This document shows positions 26,106 through 36,826 of a stretch of 64,000 nt of DNA, one piece after another (within the stretch, counting starts at the first letter, position 1; each line of letters opens with the position of its first letter). This DNA comes from Corylus avellana (Eukaryota; Streptophyta; Magnoliopsida; Fagales; Betulaceae). Under the pieces are notes generated by a model, which did no database searches, had not been told where the DNA came from, and worked only from the letters and a program-made list of their open reading frames with translations. Location of the stretch: NCBI RefSeq assembly GCF_901000735.1, contig NC_081542.1:12299180-12363179 (forward strand), in the 5' to 3' direction. Both the position numbers and the translations under genes were made by a program.

Positions 26106-26784
26106 TAGGGGTGTCAATCCAGTTTCTCAATTTTTGGAAATCGAACCCGAAACCCTAGTGGTTCCCTTGAAACGAGAAAATGGAACCCCGGTTCGCTGGG
26201 TCCCTATTGAACCGCGATTTTACAGGTAACCGGTTTTTGAAAAAAATTAGTGTTTTGGGCTTATTTTAGGTATTGGGCCTAAAATAAGCCAATTATTTTT
26301 TTCATAAGTTAGCTCATTTAAAAAAAAAAAAAGTTATTAATCTTTTTGTCTAAATTAAAGAGGCTTTATTGTGATTGTTCTAAATAATTAAAAAATAAAC
26401 CTAAAAAAGCCTAAAAATCATAAAATAAAAATCAATGTTTTTGCCTATATGAGCCTTAGAAATAAAAATTCAAATTTTTTAAAATACCATAAAAATCATT
26501 TTAAAACCTTCAAAACCGGAAAAGTGAGAAACCTAATTGACTAAGGTCCTAAACGCTACGTAAAAGACTAAAAGAATTAAAAAATATTAATATATATAAT
26601 ATAATAATATATAAATATTATTTAATAAAATAAGACCCGGTTCCGGTTTTCCCGGTTTTTACCGGGTGCCAAAAACCGGGACTGGAACCGGGGTCCCGGT
26701 TTTTTTTTTTTTTTTGGCAACCGGAACCGGAACCGGTCCCCGGTTTCCGGTTTCCCGGTTTTCCGATTATTTTTGACACCCCTA
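26106..26784. mobile_element. Non-autonomous hAT element, copy 1
   Basis: Termini TAGGGGTGTCAA and TTGACACCCCTA are 12-bp perfect inverted repeats. The flanks CCCTTTGG (26098-26105) and CCCTCTGG (26785-26792) are an 8-bp target duplication with one mismatch, as expected for hAT. The 679-bp interior is non-coding. Its ends are packed with CCGGTT/AACCGG words, and the middle holds TTATTTTAGGTATTGGGCC next to its own inverted complement. It is an inverted relative of the element at 29210-29835. Confidence 0.9.
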
Positions 26785-26863
26785 CCCTCTGGCAGTCATA
26801 CTAATTTTTTTTTTTTTCTTTCTTAAAATAGTTTTTAGGACAAAATGTACAATAAATCACTAA

Positions 26864-27326
26864 GAGCATTCCCAATGGAAGAGCCAAATATTACTTTTAT
26901 CTAAAATGGCTCTTCAAATGTTTTAAAAACCCCTACATTGAATTAGCTAAAAAAAAATGTAAAATAGATATTTGATGGGAAGAGCTAAAAAAAAAGTTAA
27001 ATGTAGTAGCATTTTTTAAGTGAGCTATTTTATTTTTTTATTGTTTCTCTCACCTATTTTCTCTTTTTTCCAAATCTTTTCCTACTTTTTTTTTTTTTTT
27101 TTTTCTCCATGTTCTTTTTTTCCCAAAACTTTTCTCATTTTTTCTCTCATCACATGTTTTCTTTTTTCCAAAACTTTTCTCACTTTTAATAATATTTAAA
27201 TGATATAGATAAAAATATAGCTAATCGGATGTGGATGCATTTAAAAATTCATTAGCTAAACTAGATAAAAGTGAGTTTTGAGGAGCTATTTTGCATAAAA
27301 ATTTGGCTCCTCCATTGGGAATGCTC
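26864..27326. mobile_element. TAA-flanked MITE A (GAGCATTCCCAATGG ends)
   Basis: GAGCATTCCCAATGGAAGAG at the left matches the complement of CTCCTCCATTGGGAATGCTC at the right. TAA flanks both ends (26861-26863 and 27327-27329), as for PIF/Harbinger-type MITEs. The element is 463 bp and non-coding. Confidence 0.8.
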
Positions 27327-27329
27327 TAA

Positions 27330-27804
27330 GAGCAAGTTAAATTGTACATTTATCTAAAATGGCTAATCATATTTGTAAAATAACCTCACATTAGATTAGC
27401 CAAAAAAAAAAAATGCAAAATTGATATTTTATTAGACTAGCCAAAAAAAAAAAATGTTACATATAGCGACACTTTTCTCAAGAGCCATTTTATTTTTTTA
27501 TTATTTTTCTCACATGTTTTCTCTTTTCCCAAAACTTTCTTCTGCTGTTTCTCTTCCACATCTCTCTTTTTCCAAAATTTTCTCATACTATTTCCCTCAC
27601 CACATCTCTTTTTTGCCTAAAAGTTGAAAAATATGATATTTAGGAAAAATACAATCCTTATTAAAAAAAATATTTAAAGGATATAAATAAAAATATAGCT
27701 AATCGGATGTAGAATGCATTTAAAAATTCATTAGCTAAAGTAGATAAAGTGAGTTTTTAAGAGTCATTTTGCATAAAAATTTAGCTCTTCCATTGGGAAT
27801 ACTC
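27330..27804. mobile_element. MITE B, tandem relative of MITE A
   Basis: It starts immediately after the TAA that closes element A and ends CTTCCATTGGGAATACTC. The right half repeats A's interior almost word for word (ATATAGCTAATCGGATGT, TTTAAAAATTCATTAGCTAA). The left terminus is degenerate (GAGCAAGTTAAATTG). The two copies share one TAA junction, suggesting insertion next to, or rearrangement with, element A. Confidence 0.65.
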
Positions 27805-27978
27805 AAAGAGCATCTTCACTGAGCTTTTTAAAATTCACTTTTAACTAAAATTTGGTTAAATTCTACGAAAAAGCAAGCTTTATCAAGCAGTCTATTATCT
27901 CCGTCAATTTTAAGGTTTGTCAAACCTCTCCCCACATTTGGAGAACAAAATTTTTTCTCTACTCCATTTTTTATGTTT

Positions 27979-28571
27979 GAGGTAACTTCACTTTACACGC
28001 TTGAATTACCACGCGATTTGACAAGTCTCCTGAACTTCAAAACCTCTCAATTTGAACCCATAAACTTTCAATTGCAGTCAATTTGAACCTATCCGTGTCC
28101 CCAAGAGGTAACTCAATCGGCTAGGACCACACCTAATGAAGCGGTGGTTACTAGTTCGAATCCCCCTCCCCCCTCTTGTGTGGACATGTAAAAAAAAAAA
28201 ATTGAACCTATCCGTCAGATTTTAAAGGTTAAAAGTGAAACAATGACGTTTATAACCATAACTTTTTTATAAAATTTCAAATAAAGAATAAAATATATAT
28301 ACATTATAAAAAAAAAATCACAAGGTGATCCACGGTTGGTCCACCTTGTGACCTTTTTTTTTTTAAAAAAAAAAAAAACTTTTTCAATTTTTTTTAATAA
28401 AAAGAAATTTAAAGGGTAATTTTATCTTTTTAGGGGTTTTAACGGCAAAAATTGACGGAAATGAGTAAATTGATTGCAATTAAAAGTTCAGGGGGTTCAA
28501 ATTAAGAGGTTTTGAAGTTCGGGAGCTTGTCATATTGCGTAATAATTCAGAAATCTAAAGTGAGTTACCCC
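27979..28571. mobile_element. Mutator-like MITE with 9-bp TSD
   Basis: A perfect 9-bp duplication TTTATGTTT flanks it at 27970-27978 and 28572-28580. Arms of about 110 bp are inverted: GAGGTAACTTCACTT with the complement of AAAGTGAGTTACCCC, and CTTCAAAACCTCTCAATTTG with the complement of CAAATTAAGAGGTTTTGAAG. Long TIRs plus a 9-bp TSD are the Mutator signature. The centre has an inverted CACAAGGTG...CACCTTGTG pair (28319-28351). Confidence 0.88.
28097..28201 (+). mobile_element. tRNA-derived SINE, copy 1
   Basis: A-box-like AACTCAATCGGCTAGG and B-box-like AGTTCGAATCC, followed by a pyrimidine-rich segment and a poly(A) tail, make a minimal ~105-bp SINE. Flanks TTGAACCTATCCGT at 28083-28096 and 28202-28215 are a perfect 14-bp target duplication. 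It sits inside the left arm of the MULE-MITE. Confidence 0.88.
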
Positions 28572-28817
28572 TTTATGTTTTTATATTTTCCCTCACACTT
28601 TCTCTCTCCCTCACTTTTATGGGTTTGTAACTTTGTAGATGTGCTTTTGAGAATAAAAAATGAATAAAAATTATATTTAAGTAGAATAGAGTAAAATTTA
28701 GAAATTATTATTTTGTACTTTTGCATAACTGGTAGATAAAATTTTTTTTTAAAAAAATGGTGTTTTAGCCAAATTTTAACTAGAGAATAGAGTTAAAATT
28801 TGGCTAAAATTTTAACT

Positions 28818-28917
28818 CTAAGAGGTAGCTCAATCGGCTGAGACCACGCCTAATGAAGCGTAGATCACTAGTTTGATTCATCCTCCCCCTTGGACGTGTA
28901 AAAAAAAAAAAAAAAAA
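28818..28917 (+). mobile_element. tRNA-derived SINE, copy 2
   Basis: The body (AGCTCAATCGGCTGAG, then CTAGTTTGATTC and a long A tail) is about 85% similar by eye to copy 1 at 28097-28201. The word GAATAGAGTT occurs before (28785-28794) and after (28918-28927) the element and may be the target duplication. If so, the inverted segment AAAATTTGGCTAAAATTTTAACTCT between the first word and the SINE body is extra. Confidence 0.78.
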
Positions 28918-29209
28918 GAATAGAGTTCATTGAGAATGAAGTAAATTTACTATAGGCCGTTAATACCAAACCTTAGGGAATCCCCTCGCTGGCCAATCCC
29001 AGCAGTAGCAGTACTCCCTAAGCAGTGGTGGAGTTACATGGTGCCTTGGGGGCTTCACCATGTTTTCTCCAAAAAATTAAAAAAATTAAAATTTTATCCT
29101 CAAATTTATTTATTTATTTATTTCTCCAAATTCTAAATGTTAGTTCTGCCTCTATTTCTAAGGAATGACCCCCCGGGTACCCATGGGCAGGGATTGACTT
29201 GCTAAGGGG

Positions 29210-29835
29210 TAGGGGTGTCAAAAAATACCGGGGAACCGGAACCGGAACCGGAAAACCGGGAAACCGGGAAACCGGTTCCGGTTCCGGTTTGAAAAATCTA
29301 AAAACCGGGTACCCCGGTTTCGGTACCGGTTTTTGGCACCCGGTTTTTACCGGAAATACCGGAACCGGGTTTCCATTTTATTTAATAATATTTATATATT
29401 ATTATATTTATATATTAATATATATATTATATATATTAATATTTTTTACACTTAGGTTTAGGTTTAGGGTATTTTAAAAAATTAAATTTTTATTTCTAAG
29501 GCCCAAATAGGCAAAAACAATGATTTTTTAGGATTTTTGGACTTTTTAAGGTTTATTTTTTAATTATTTGGAACAATTACAACAAAGCTCCTTTAATTTA
29601 GACAAAGAAACTAATAGATTTTTTAAAAAATGGGCCAACTTATGAAAAAAAAATTGGCTTATTTTAGGCCCAATACCTAAAATAAGCCCAAAAATCAATT
29701 TTTAAAAAAAACCGGTTACCGGACCGGGTAATACCGGAACCGGTTCCGGTTTCTCAAAATTGAGAACCGGGGTACCCCGGTTCCGGTTCCGGTTTTGGCC
29801 AAAAACCGGGAAACCGGACCGGGTTGACACCCCTA
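29210..29835. mobile_element. Non-autonomous hAT element, copy 2
   Basis: Perfect 8-bp target duplication CTAAGGGG (29202-29209 and 29836-29843) and TAGGGGTGTCAA/TTGACACCCCTA termini define a 626-bp element. Its interior is the inverse of copy 1 (for example GGCTTATTTTAGGCCCAATA at 29656). The ends contain dense AACCGG/CCGGTT repeats. No transposase is encoded. Confidence 0.93.
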
Positions 29836-29999
29836 CTAAGGGGGAGTTTTTGTCATTTTTCTAATTCAGATCCGAGCGCAAAATGATCATATGTTTGACT
29901 TGCCAGCACCGTATTCTACGAAAGCCAAATATGAAATATAGGTCGTGGCGATTGGAACAACGTTGAGTTATATAAGCTATGCTTCCCTCCATGCTCAAC

Positions 30000-30360
30000 A
30001 GGACTAAGATTCTCTTCATACCGGCCGTATGGGGTGGCCAAAACCACCCTCAGGCCCTTGGGGGTGGTCAACCCCATTTTGGCCAAGGGGTGGCTCTAGC
30101 CACCCCGATCTCTTTCTCCCCTTTTTTTTTTTTTTTTTTTTTATTATTATTTTTATAAGAAAAAAAAAACAATTTTAATGCCCAAAACGACACCGTTTTG
30201 GGCTTCTCTTTTTTTTTTTTTTTTTTTTTTAGTTTTAATATTTTTCACTTTCTTTTTTTTTTTTTAAAAAAAAGAAAAATATATATATAATTTTAATGCC
30301 CAAAACGGTGTCGTTTTGGATTGGGGTGGGTGCTGTAGTTTTGGGCATTTTTAGAATTTC
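30000..30360. repeat. GGGTGG/CCACCC repeat cluster with paired hairpins
   Basis: Repeated GGGGTGG and CCACCCC words (30032-30107) are followed by T-runs and two hairpins. These are GCCCAAAACG-ACAC-CGTTTTGGGC at 30180-30203 and GCCCAAAACG-GTGT-CGTTTTGG at 30298-30319. The cluster looks like a degenerate foldback transposon. No TSD was found. Confidence 0.5.
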
Positions 30361-31531
30361 AAGTGGGCTGGGTAGGGTTATAATGGGCATTTAACGTTGA
30401 AAACTAACAGAGGGGTCCAAAATGAGAGATTTGAAAGTTCAGGAGGGTTTGCAAAATCGGCCGGAAGTTCAAGAGGGCTTAGTGAAGTTTCCCTTTTTTT
30501 TTTTTTTTTAATTAGGTATATGGACACGTGTAGAGTTTTTAGGGGCGCTGATGTGGATTTCTGTCAAATTTTGGACGAAAATACCATCTCCGTCTTTATG
30601 AATAACCGAGGTACTACATGTGATAAAAACTAAAACCTATGAGACAAAAAATAAAGTTATTAAATTACATGGGGGCAAAATAGTATTTAACCCTTCGCCT
30701 AATTCTATAATAGGAATTTTACGAAGTTGGCTTTCGAAATTATGGTAAAAAAAACATAAAACAAAAACAAAAATCCTAAACTAATAACCCTGGCCACTCA
30801 TAGCTCTCTAGAAGTTTAAATTTTGAAAATTAGTTTGATATGGAAAGCTCGTTATTTTATTAATTTAACTTCAATTCTTTTGTGGATTTGGCTTTCCTGC
30901 GCCGGCTGGGATTTCTTCTTAGAAGAAAAAACGTGAATTAAATAAAATAAAATAAATAAATAACCGTATTCCATCCATTAACTCTCTTCCTTTTTCTTTT
31001 TTTTCTTCTCTCTCTTTTGGCCGTGAACTCCCATCCAAACCAACCCTCTCTCTTCTTCTTTGGGACCCAATACGACTCCAAAGCATACTTGAACTAAGGC
31101 CCTCAAATCCTCGGATGTCGTCAAGTTTGCACTAATGGGAATCTGACCCTCTATTTCCAACTACAGAGTAAGTCCAAGACTCTCCAGACAGGTTTGTTTT
31201 AAGGTTTAGTATTATTTTCATCATTTTAGAAGTTATTATATATATACCTAAAATTCAGTTTTTGCGTGAAAAGATTCAATTTTTATTGATTTTTTTGGTG
31301 AAAGTATGGATCTCAATGTGCCAGTGAATAATAGTGGTGATAGATGCTAATGAATTTTTGTTTGAACATTCATATACAATGAATAAGACTTTTATATATA
31401 TATAAGTTCTATGAAAGATTCATATTTTGCAATGAATTTGTTCTAGCATTTAATAACAAGACTTAAACATTCTTACACATTTTAAATTATTTTTTGAATA
31501 GTTATATGGGGGAGACGAAAATGATCATAAT

Positions 31532-31723
31532 GTGGTTACTAATTATACGCCAAAGTTTGACATTGAGTTTGATTATGAACAAAAGGCATACAACTTTTAT
31601 AATGAGTATGGACGAAATTGTGGATTTAGTATTCGTAAAGATTTGTGTAATAAAAGACAGGTAGACGACGTGGTGACTTCAAGACAATTTCTATGTTGTA
31701 AACAGGGATTTCGAGATGATTGA
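31532..31723 (+). pseudogene. FAR1 DNA-binding domain fragment
   Basis: This 63-codon open stretch matches the N-terminal FAR1 domain (zinc-binding, WRKY-GCM1-like): FDIEFDYEQKAYNFYNEYGR then GFSIRKDLCNKRQVDDVVTS and FLCCKQGF with the expected Cys. It ends in TGA; similar sequence resumes beyond with further stops (AHMKIRLGKKNEKYYIHSL). It is a broken copy in the left arm of the palindrome. Confidence 0.8.
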
Positions 31724-32103
31724 GAGAGAAATGGACAAAAAACATATGAGCGAGCTGAAACAAGGATAGATTGCTAAGCACATATGAAAATTCGACTTGG
31801 TAAGAAAAATGAAAAATATTATATACATAGTCTTTAGCTTAGTCATAATTATGCTCTTTATGTTTCACAATGTGCTCACATGATGCCATCACAAAGGAGA
31901 ATCTCACATGCACAAGGATTATAAATCAATGTGGCTGATAATAGTGGCATAAAATTGAAGGATTCGTATAAGGGTAGGCCAGCCGATGGAAGAGATGTTC
32001 TTGGTTACACCAAGCAAGATCATAACAAAATTCAATAATTTTTTTATATTTTATTTAACCTTTGATTTTTTCTTTTTGTATTTGTCTCTTGAGTTTTTTT
32101 TAT

Positions 32104-32460
32104 TTATTTTTTATATTTTTTGGGTGAAATCTGAGTTACGATAATTTTTGTAAATAGCATTTTTAAAGAATTGAGTGTAACAGAGAAGATAAATGCCAGG
32201 GAATTGGTGGAACCAAGAACATCTCTTCCATCAACTTGCCTACCCATAAACTCATACGAATCCTTCAATTTTATACCATTCTCATCAACCAAATTGATTT
32301 TCAATGCTTGTGCTTGTAAGATTCTGCTTTGTGATGGCATTATGTGAGCACATTGTGAAACATGAAGAGCATGATTATGACTGAGCTCAAAACTATGTAT
32401 ATAATACTTTTCGTTTTTCTTACCGAGTCGAATTTTCATATGTGCTTGGCAACCTGTCAT
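32104..32460 (-). pseudogene. FAR1 domain fragment, inverted copy
   Basis: The minus strand reads AHMKIRLGKKNEKYYIHSFE, LSHNHALHVSQCAHIMPSQS and IKLKDSYEFMGRQVDGRDVL, the second half of a FAR1 domain with its His/Cys positions. The counterpart on the + strand at about 31780-32010 has additional stops. The last ~30 codons (after DVLGST) run out of family sequence. It belongs to the right arm of the palindrome. Confidence 0.78.
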
Positions 32461-33307
32461 TGTTTCAACTCGCTCATATGTTTTTTGACCATCTCTCTCC
32501 CATTCATCTTGAAATCCTTATTTACAACATACAAATTGTCTTGAAGTTACCACGCTGTCTACCTATCTTTTATTACACCAATATTTACGAATACTAAATC
32601 CACAATTTCATTCATACTCATTATAAAAGTTGTATGCCTCTTGTTTATAATCAAACTCAATGCCAAGCTTTGACGTATAATCACTAACCACATTTTGATT
32701 ATTGTTCTTGTTCGTCTCCCCCACATAACCATTCAAAAATAATTTAAAATGTATAAGAATCTTTAAGTCTTGTTATCAAATGCTAGAACAAATCCATTGC
32801 AAGATCTGAATCTTTCATAGAACTTTTTTATATATATATACACACACGGGTCTTATTCATTGTATGCATGTTCAAACAAAAATTCACTATTATTCACCTA
32901 CACATTGAGATCCATACTTTCAACGAAAAAACTAATAAAAGTTAAATACTTTAACGCAAAAACTGAATCTTAGGTAAAAAAAACAAATACATCCAATAAT
33001 AACTTCTAAAAGGATGAAAATAATACTAAACCCTAAAACAAACCTGTCAAGAGAGTCTTGGACTTACTCTGTAGTTAGAAACAAAGGGTCAAATTTCCAT
33101 TGGTGTAAACTTGACGGCATCAACGGATTTGAGGACCTTAGTGCAAGTTTTTCCGTGTTGGACCACAATCAAAGAATGCTTAGAGTCGTTTTGGGTCCCC
33201 AAGAAGAAGAGAGAGGTTTGTTTTGAATGGGACTATGGGAGTTCACGACCAAAAGAGAGAAAAGAAAGGCCCTCAAATCCATTGATACCGTCAAGTTTAC
33301 ACCAATG

Positions 33308-33445
33308 TCACTACAAAAACTAGGCTTATTAGCAGCGACCCAAAGTCGCCGCTAATGAGCAAAAAGTGGCCACTATTTACAAATAGCGGCGACACGTGGC
33401 TGCTATTTAGTAGTTGCTAATAATCCGACAGTAATGCTAAATAGC
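33308..33445. mobile_element. CACTA (En/Spm) element terminus
   Basis: The sequence starts CACTACAAAAACTAGGC and carries subterminal repeats of the form GCGGCGAC / GTCGCCGC (33334-33396), the arrangement of plant CACTA ends. The opposite end was not found within the window, so it is partial. It abuts the FAR1 palindrome. Confidence 0.6.
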
Positions 33446-34732
33446 AAATTAATGGATTCTACCAAATTCATAACAAATTAACTATAGCGATTTTGAAAAG
33501 GGAGGGAAATCTTAGCCCTTAGATGAGCCACATAAGCATGCAAAAAATAAATAAATAAATAATCTTTCCAAATTTCCTTACAAACCTTGGAGACAAAATT
33601 GAACACAAAACACGAGCCCTAGCCTTCATTCTCTACCATAGCCTTATGTATTTCTAAAACATGAGAGAAACACATGTTTTCTTATTAATGTTATTAAAAA
33701 CATATGTAAGAAGTATATGCTATTAAAAAAAATTGTGCTTCTCACATGCTAAGAGACACATGTCATTTTATTAAACTGGTTTATATTCTTGCAATGGCAT
33801 TTTCCTTATATTTAAATATTAATTAAATAATATTTATTTTAATATTAATTATATTTTTATTTAAAAATCATTCTTCTCGCTTTTTGGGGTGCAAAATTAC
33901 CGATTAAGTTTTTATATTCAAGATTTTTTAACATTCTTTTTTCAATCGATAATATGGCTAATCCATTGAATCTCTCTTGTGACATTATTGATATAAGTAG
34001 AATTTTATCAATTTTAATTTTGAAAAACTTCTTTATGCAAAAGTAATTGTAACAGGTATTGTCATTTCACAAGGCCAAAAAATAATATTTACCTACAACC
34101 TTGAAGAATGGAACTTTAAGATTGCATTTTATTTAAGAATATCTTTATTATTTTTTGATTCTCTTATTTATTGATATCAATTTTTAAGCCTTTTTTTATT
34201 TCGGAATGTGAATCAAATGATACTAATGCCTTTTTGAAATTAAGTTGGAGGCTTAATTTAAGCATATATATTGACGGCAATTAGGTCTTTAATTTTTTAA
34301 TTTTTAATTTTAATTTTAATTTTTTTTAATTTTTTTATGAAAATTGTTTTATTAGGATTCATTAATTGTGGAGCCTTACTAAATTGGGGTCTTTTTTAAA
34401 TTACTTATTTACCATGATTGGGCCTTATTTAAAGAATATTGAGGGTGATAAGGGCTTTAATTTATTATTTTTTTTTTATGGAATTTTTTTATTAATATTT
34501 ATTAATTATGGGCCTTATTAAATTGGGGTCCTAAGCGGCTGCCTAATTTGCCTAATGATTGAGCTGACCCTGCTTTGCCTGCATGAAATGTTTTTAAAGA
34601 GCTCTCGAAATGAAAAGTTAGTTATGGAAAATTGTATCATTCATAACATATATATTTGTTCTAGAAAGTTCCTCACCATGAAAATACTTTCTAAATATAG
34701 TAAAGTACTATTCTTGGATTGGAAAAGCTCTA

Positions 34733-34766
<34 letters not shown>

Positions 34767-36490
34767 TTTTAAGGTGATGAATATGAGAAGAAGAAGATGA
34801 AAAAAAAAAAAAAAAAAAACCACCATACACACTTCTCTAAGATACATAAAGAGAAGTCAAAGCAATGAGAGAAGTTTATAAGATGGTGACACATGTGGAG
34901 AAGATTATTTTGGCCACAAGAGAATTAAGATAAAATAGAACTTAGTACCGACGCCGAGATAGAAGCGCAACCATTGAAGGAGGCTTTGTTAAAAACTCCC
35001 ATCAACAATCACGCTAAGTGCACCAAAAAGTTAATTCGTGGACCGGTAGGTCTGCGATCATAGTCGCTGTCAAGGTCACAAAGTCTGCGCAACCCTAATA
35101 TATATATTCTAAAGAAGAATAAATTGTATCTCGATTTAAATAATGATATGAGATAAATATGTTTTGATATGAGTTTAAAGAAGAAAGTGTTTTAATAAAA
35201 ATGTTTTAAAGAAAAGAACGTTGGAGACCTTACAAGACCTAATCATTGGTGAAGCTTTGGGGGCCCTTGGTACAGCAGAATTCAGTAGGAATCTTGATGT
35301 TTTTTGACATTATCCTTAAAGGAGATTCCAAGCAGGTTGTTGATGTCATATCATGGGAGATACTCTTGAAGTCTTGAAAGCTTTTAGAAGATGGGAGATT
35401 GGACATGTAAAACGGATGGCAAATGGGGCTGCTCATGGATTAGCAAAGGCCGCAATTAGGGAGATAGGTGAGAGGATATGGATAGAAGAGATTCCCAACA
35501 CCATTTTTTATGTTGTTACCTTCGAGTAATTTGCTCTTTCTTTTTAGAGCTTTTCCAGCTCTAGATTTTTCCATTTAAGTGAATAAATTGAATTCTTATT
35601 GATTCAAAAAATAATCACATTTAACTGCTCTGGTAAACCTTATAATTCATAAACTTAAACTTAAGGAACAGTTAGAATTTAAATGAATACCACATATAAA
35701 ATTACACAAGCTATAATGAAGAGAGCATAAACTTAAAGAAAGAATAGAAAAAACCGCATGTTCAGTTAGCTAACATATTATGTTCAGTTAGCTAACATAT
35801 TGTACGTTTTTAAGAAAAGCACTAGTATATATACGCTAACCACCTAAAAAAATGTTTTCAAGGAAATCATTTTTCAAGTTAATGTTTTCCGCTGAAAACA
35901 TTTTACGTCAAAATAAACAGAATAGCGTTATATTCTGGAAATCTCAAGAGTCAAGGAACTCCATACGAAGTCCCATAAGAGCATTTCTATTGATTAATTT
36001 GTTGTTTCCCTTTTTAAACATGTAAGAGTTATATTCTGGAAATCTCAAGAGTCAAGTAACTCCATACAAAATCTTATAAAAGCATTTTTATTGAGCTCTC
36101 CAAACAAAAGTTAAATTTGAAAAGAAAAATTCTTTTATTTTATCTAATTTGAAGAGCCACTTTTAAAATGAATTAAACATCAAACTCTCAACATCTTTCT
36201 CTACTTTAGTTAAATTTTTCTTTTTTAATCTTCCTTTGCTCTTTCTTTGTTCTTGGTAGATAGATAAAAGAGAGAAAGGAAAATGAATATAGAAGCTTAA
36301 AAAACTAAATAACTTTCACGTTTTTGCTCTTTATATTTGGAAAGCTTTGTTGACAAAAAAATAAATTTGAAATAGCGTGAGAGCTTGTTGAATTGCCATT
36401 TTTGTGAGTTTTCTCAAATTTTTAGAGAAAAAGCCAATTTTAAGGAAATAATGAAATGTTTGTAACTGCCTTTTCCCGAAGAAAAATAAA
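33446..36490. other. Gene-free transposon-derived stretch
   Basis: It contains TA-rich sequence, another copy of the CAGTGCCGGCTCAA-family repeat in inverse orientation (about 34190-34570), a TTA trinucleotide run (34735-34766) and a LINE RNase H remnant (35210-35600). It also has two tandem duplications: 22-bp TGTTCAGTTAGCTAACATAT copies at 35759 and 35781, and a segment starting GTTATATTCTGGAAATCTCA at 35927 and again at 36028. No gene is supported. Confidence 0.55.
35210..35600 (+). pseudogene. LINE RNase H-domain remnant and 3' end
   Basis: In shifting frames the + strand reads ALGALGTAEFSRNLDVF, then LEVLKAFRRWEIGHVKRMAN and GAAHGLAKAAIREIGERIW. This is the end of the RNase H domain carried by plant non-LTR elements, where HV-R-N--AH-LAK is the family pattern. 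A typical 3' UTR with AATAAATTG follows. Stops and frameshifts make it inactive. Confidence 0.75.
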
Positions 36491-36491
36491 T

Positions 36492-36685
36492 AAGTAATAC
36501 TATTTTGTAAATTGTTATACAACTGCCATACAATACAACTGAGATGACGTGATAATAAAAATAAACCCTTATTATTATTATTTTTTTATATAATTATTGA
36601 TTTTCATTGTCACATCAAGTTATAGGACATGTCAAAAAAGAAGTTATATGACAGTCATCCAGTTATCTACTAAATAACGTTACTC
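36492..36685. mobile_element. Small foldback MITE (AGTAAT-ended)
   Basis: AAGTAATACTATTTTGTAAA at the left relates in inverse to TCTACTAAATAACGTTACT at the right. Internal GACGTG/CACATC words also pair. It resembles the AGAGTAATGCTATT family at 60668-60750 and 63571-63749. Confidence 0.5.
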
Positions 36686-36826
36686 TTGAGTATACAAAAA
36701 ATTGAACCAACTAGAAATACAAAGTAGTCGGACTTGAAGTAAAATTTCAACACAACATTTTTGCATGGATAGAAAATCAATCTAACATCCAAATGTCAGA
36801 GAGTGGAGTTACCATTTACATAATAG

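Larger units (their letters stand above)
27808..28940. mobile_element. Host MITE-like element C, interrupted by a MULE-MITE and a SINE
   Basis: The left part (GAGCATCTTCACTGAGC, AACTAAAATTTGGTTAAATT) and right part (AGCCAAATTTTAACTAGAG at about 28767, then AGTTCATTGAGAATG at about 28924) are inverted relatives, so the 1.1 kb between them was once a short TIR element. It is now expanded by nested insertions at 27979-28571 and about 28818-28917. Confidence 0.5.
30985..33270. mobile_element. Large palindrome of FAR1/MULE-derived arms
   Basis: The left arm (about 30985-32030) and right arm (about 32200-33270) are inverted copies more than 1 kb long. Both contain decayed FAR1-type DNA-binding sequence. 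The + strand at 31532-31723 reads DIEFDYEQKAYNFYNEYGRN...GFSIRKDL..., and the - strand at 32460-32200 reads AHMKIRLGKKNEKYYIHSFE then LSHNHALHVSQCAHIMPSQS. Stops interrupt each copy in different places. FAR1/FHY3 domains derive from Mutator-like transposases, so this is a foldback or inverted-duplicated MULE remnant, not a working gene. Confidence 0.8.
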
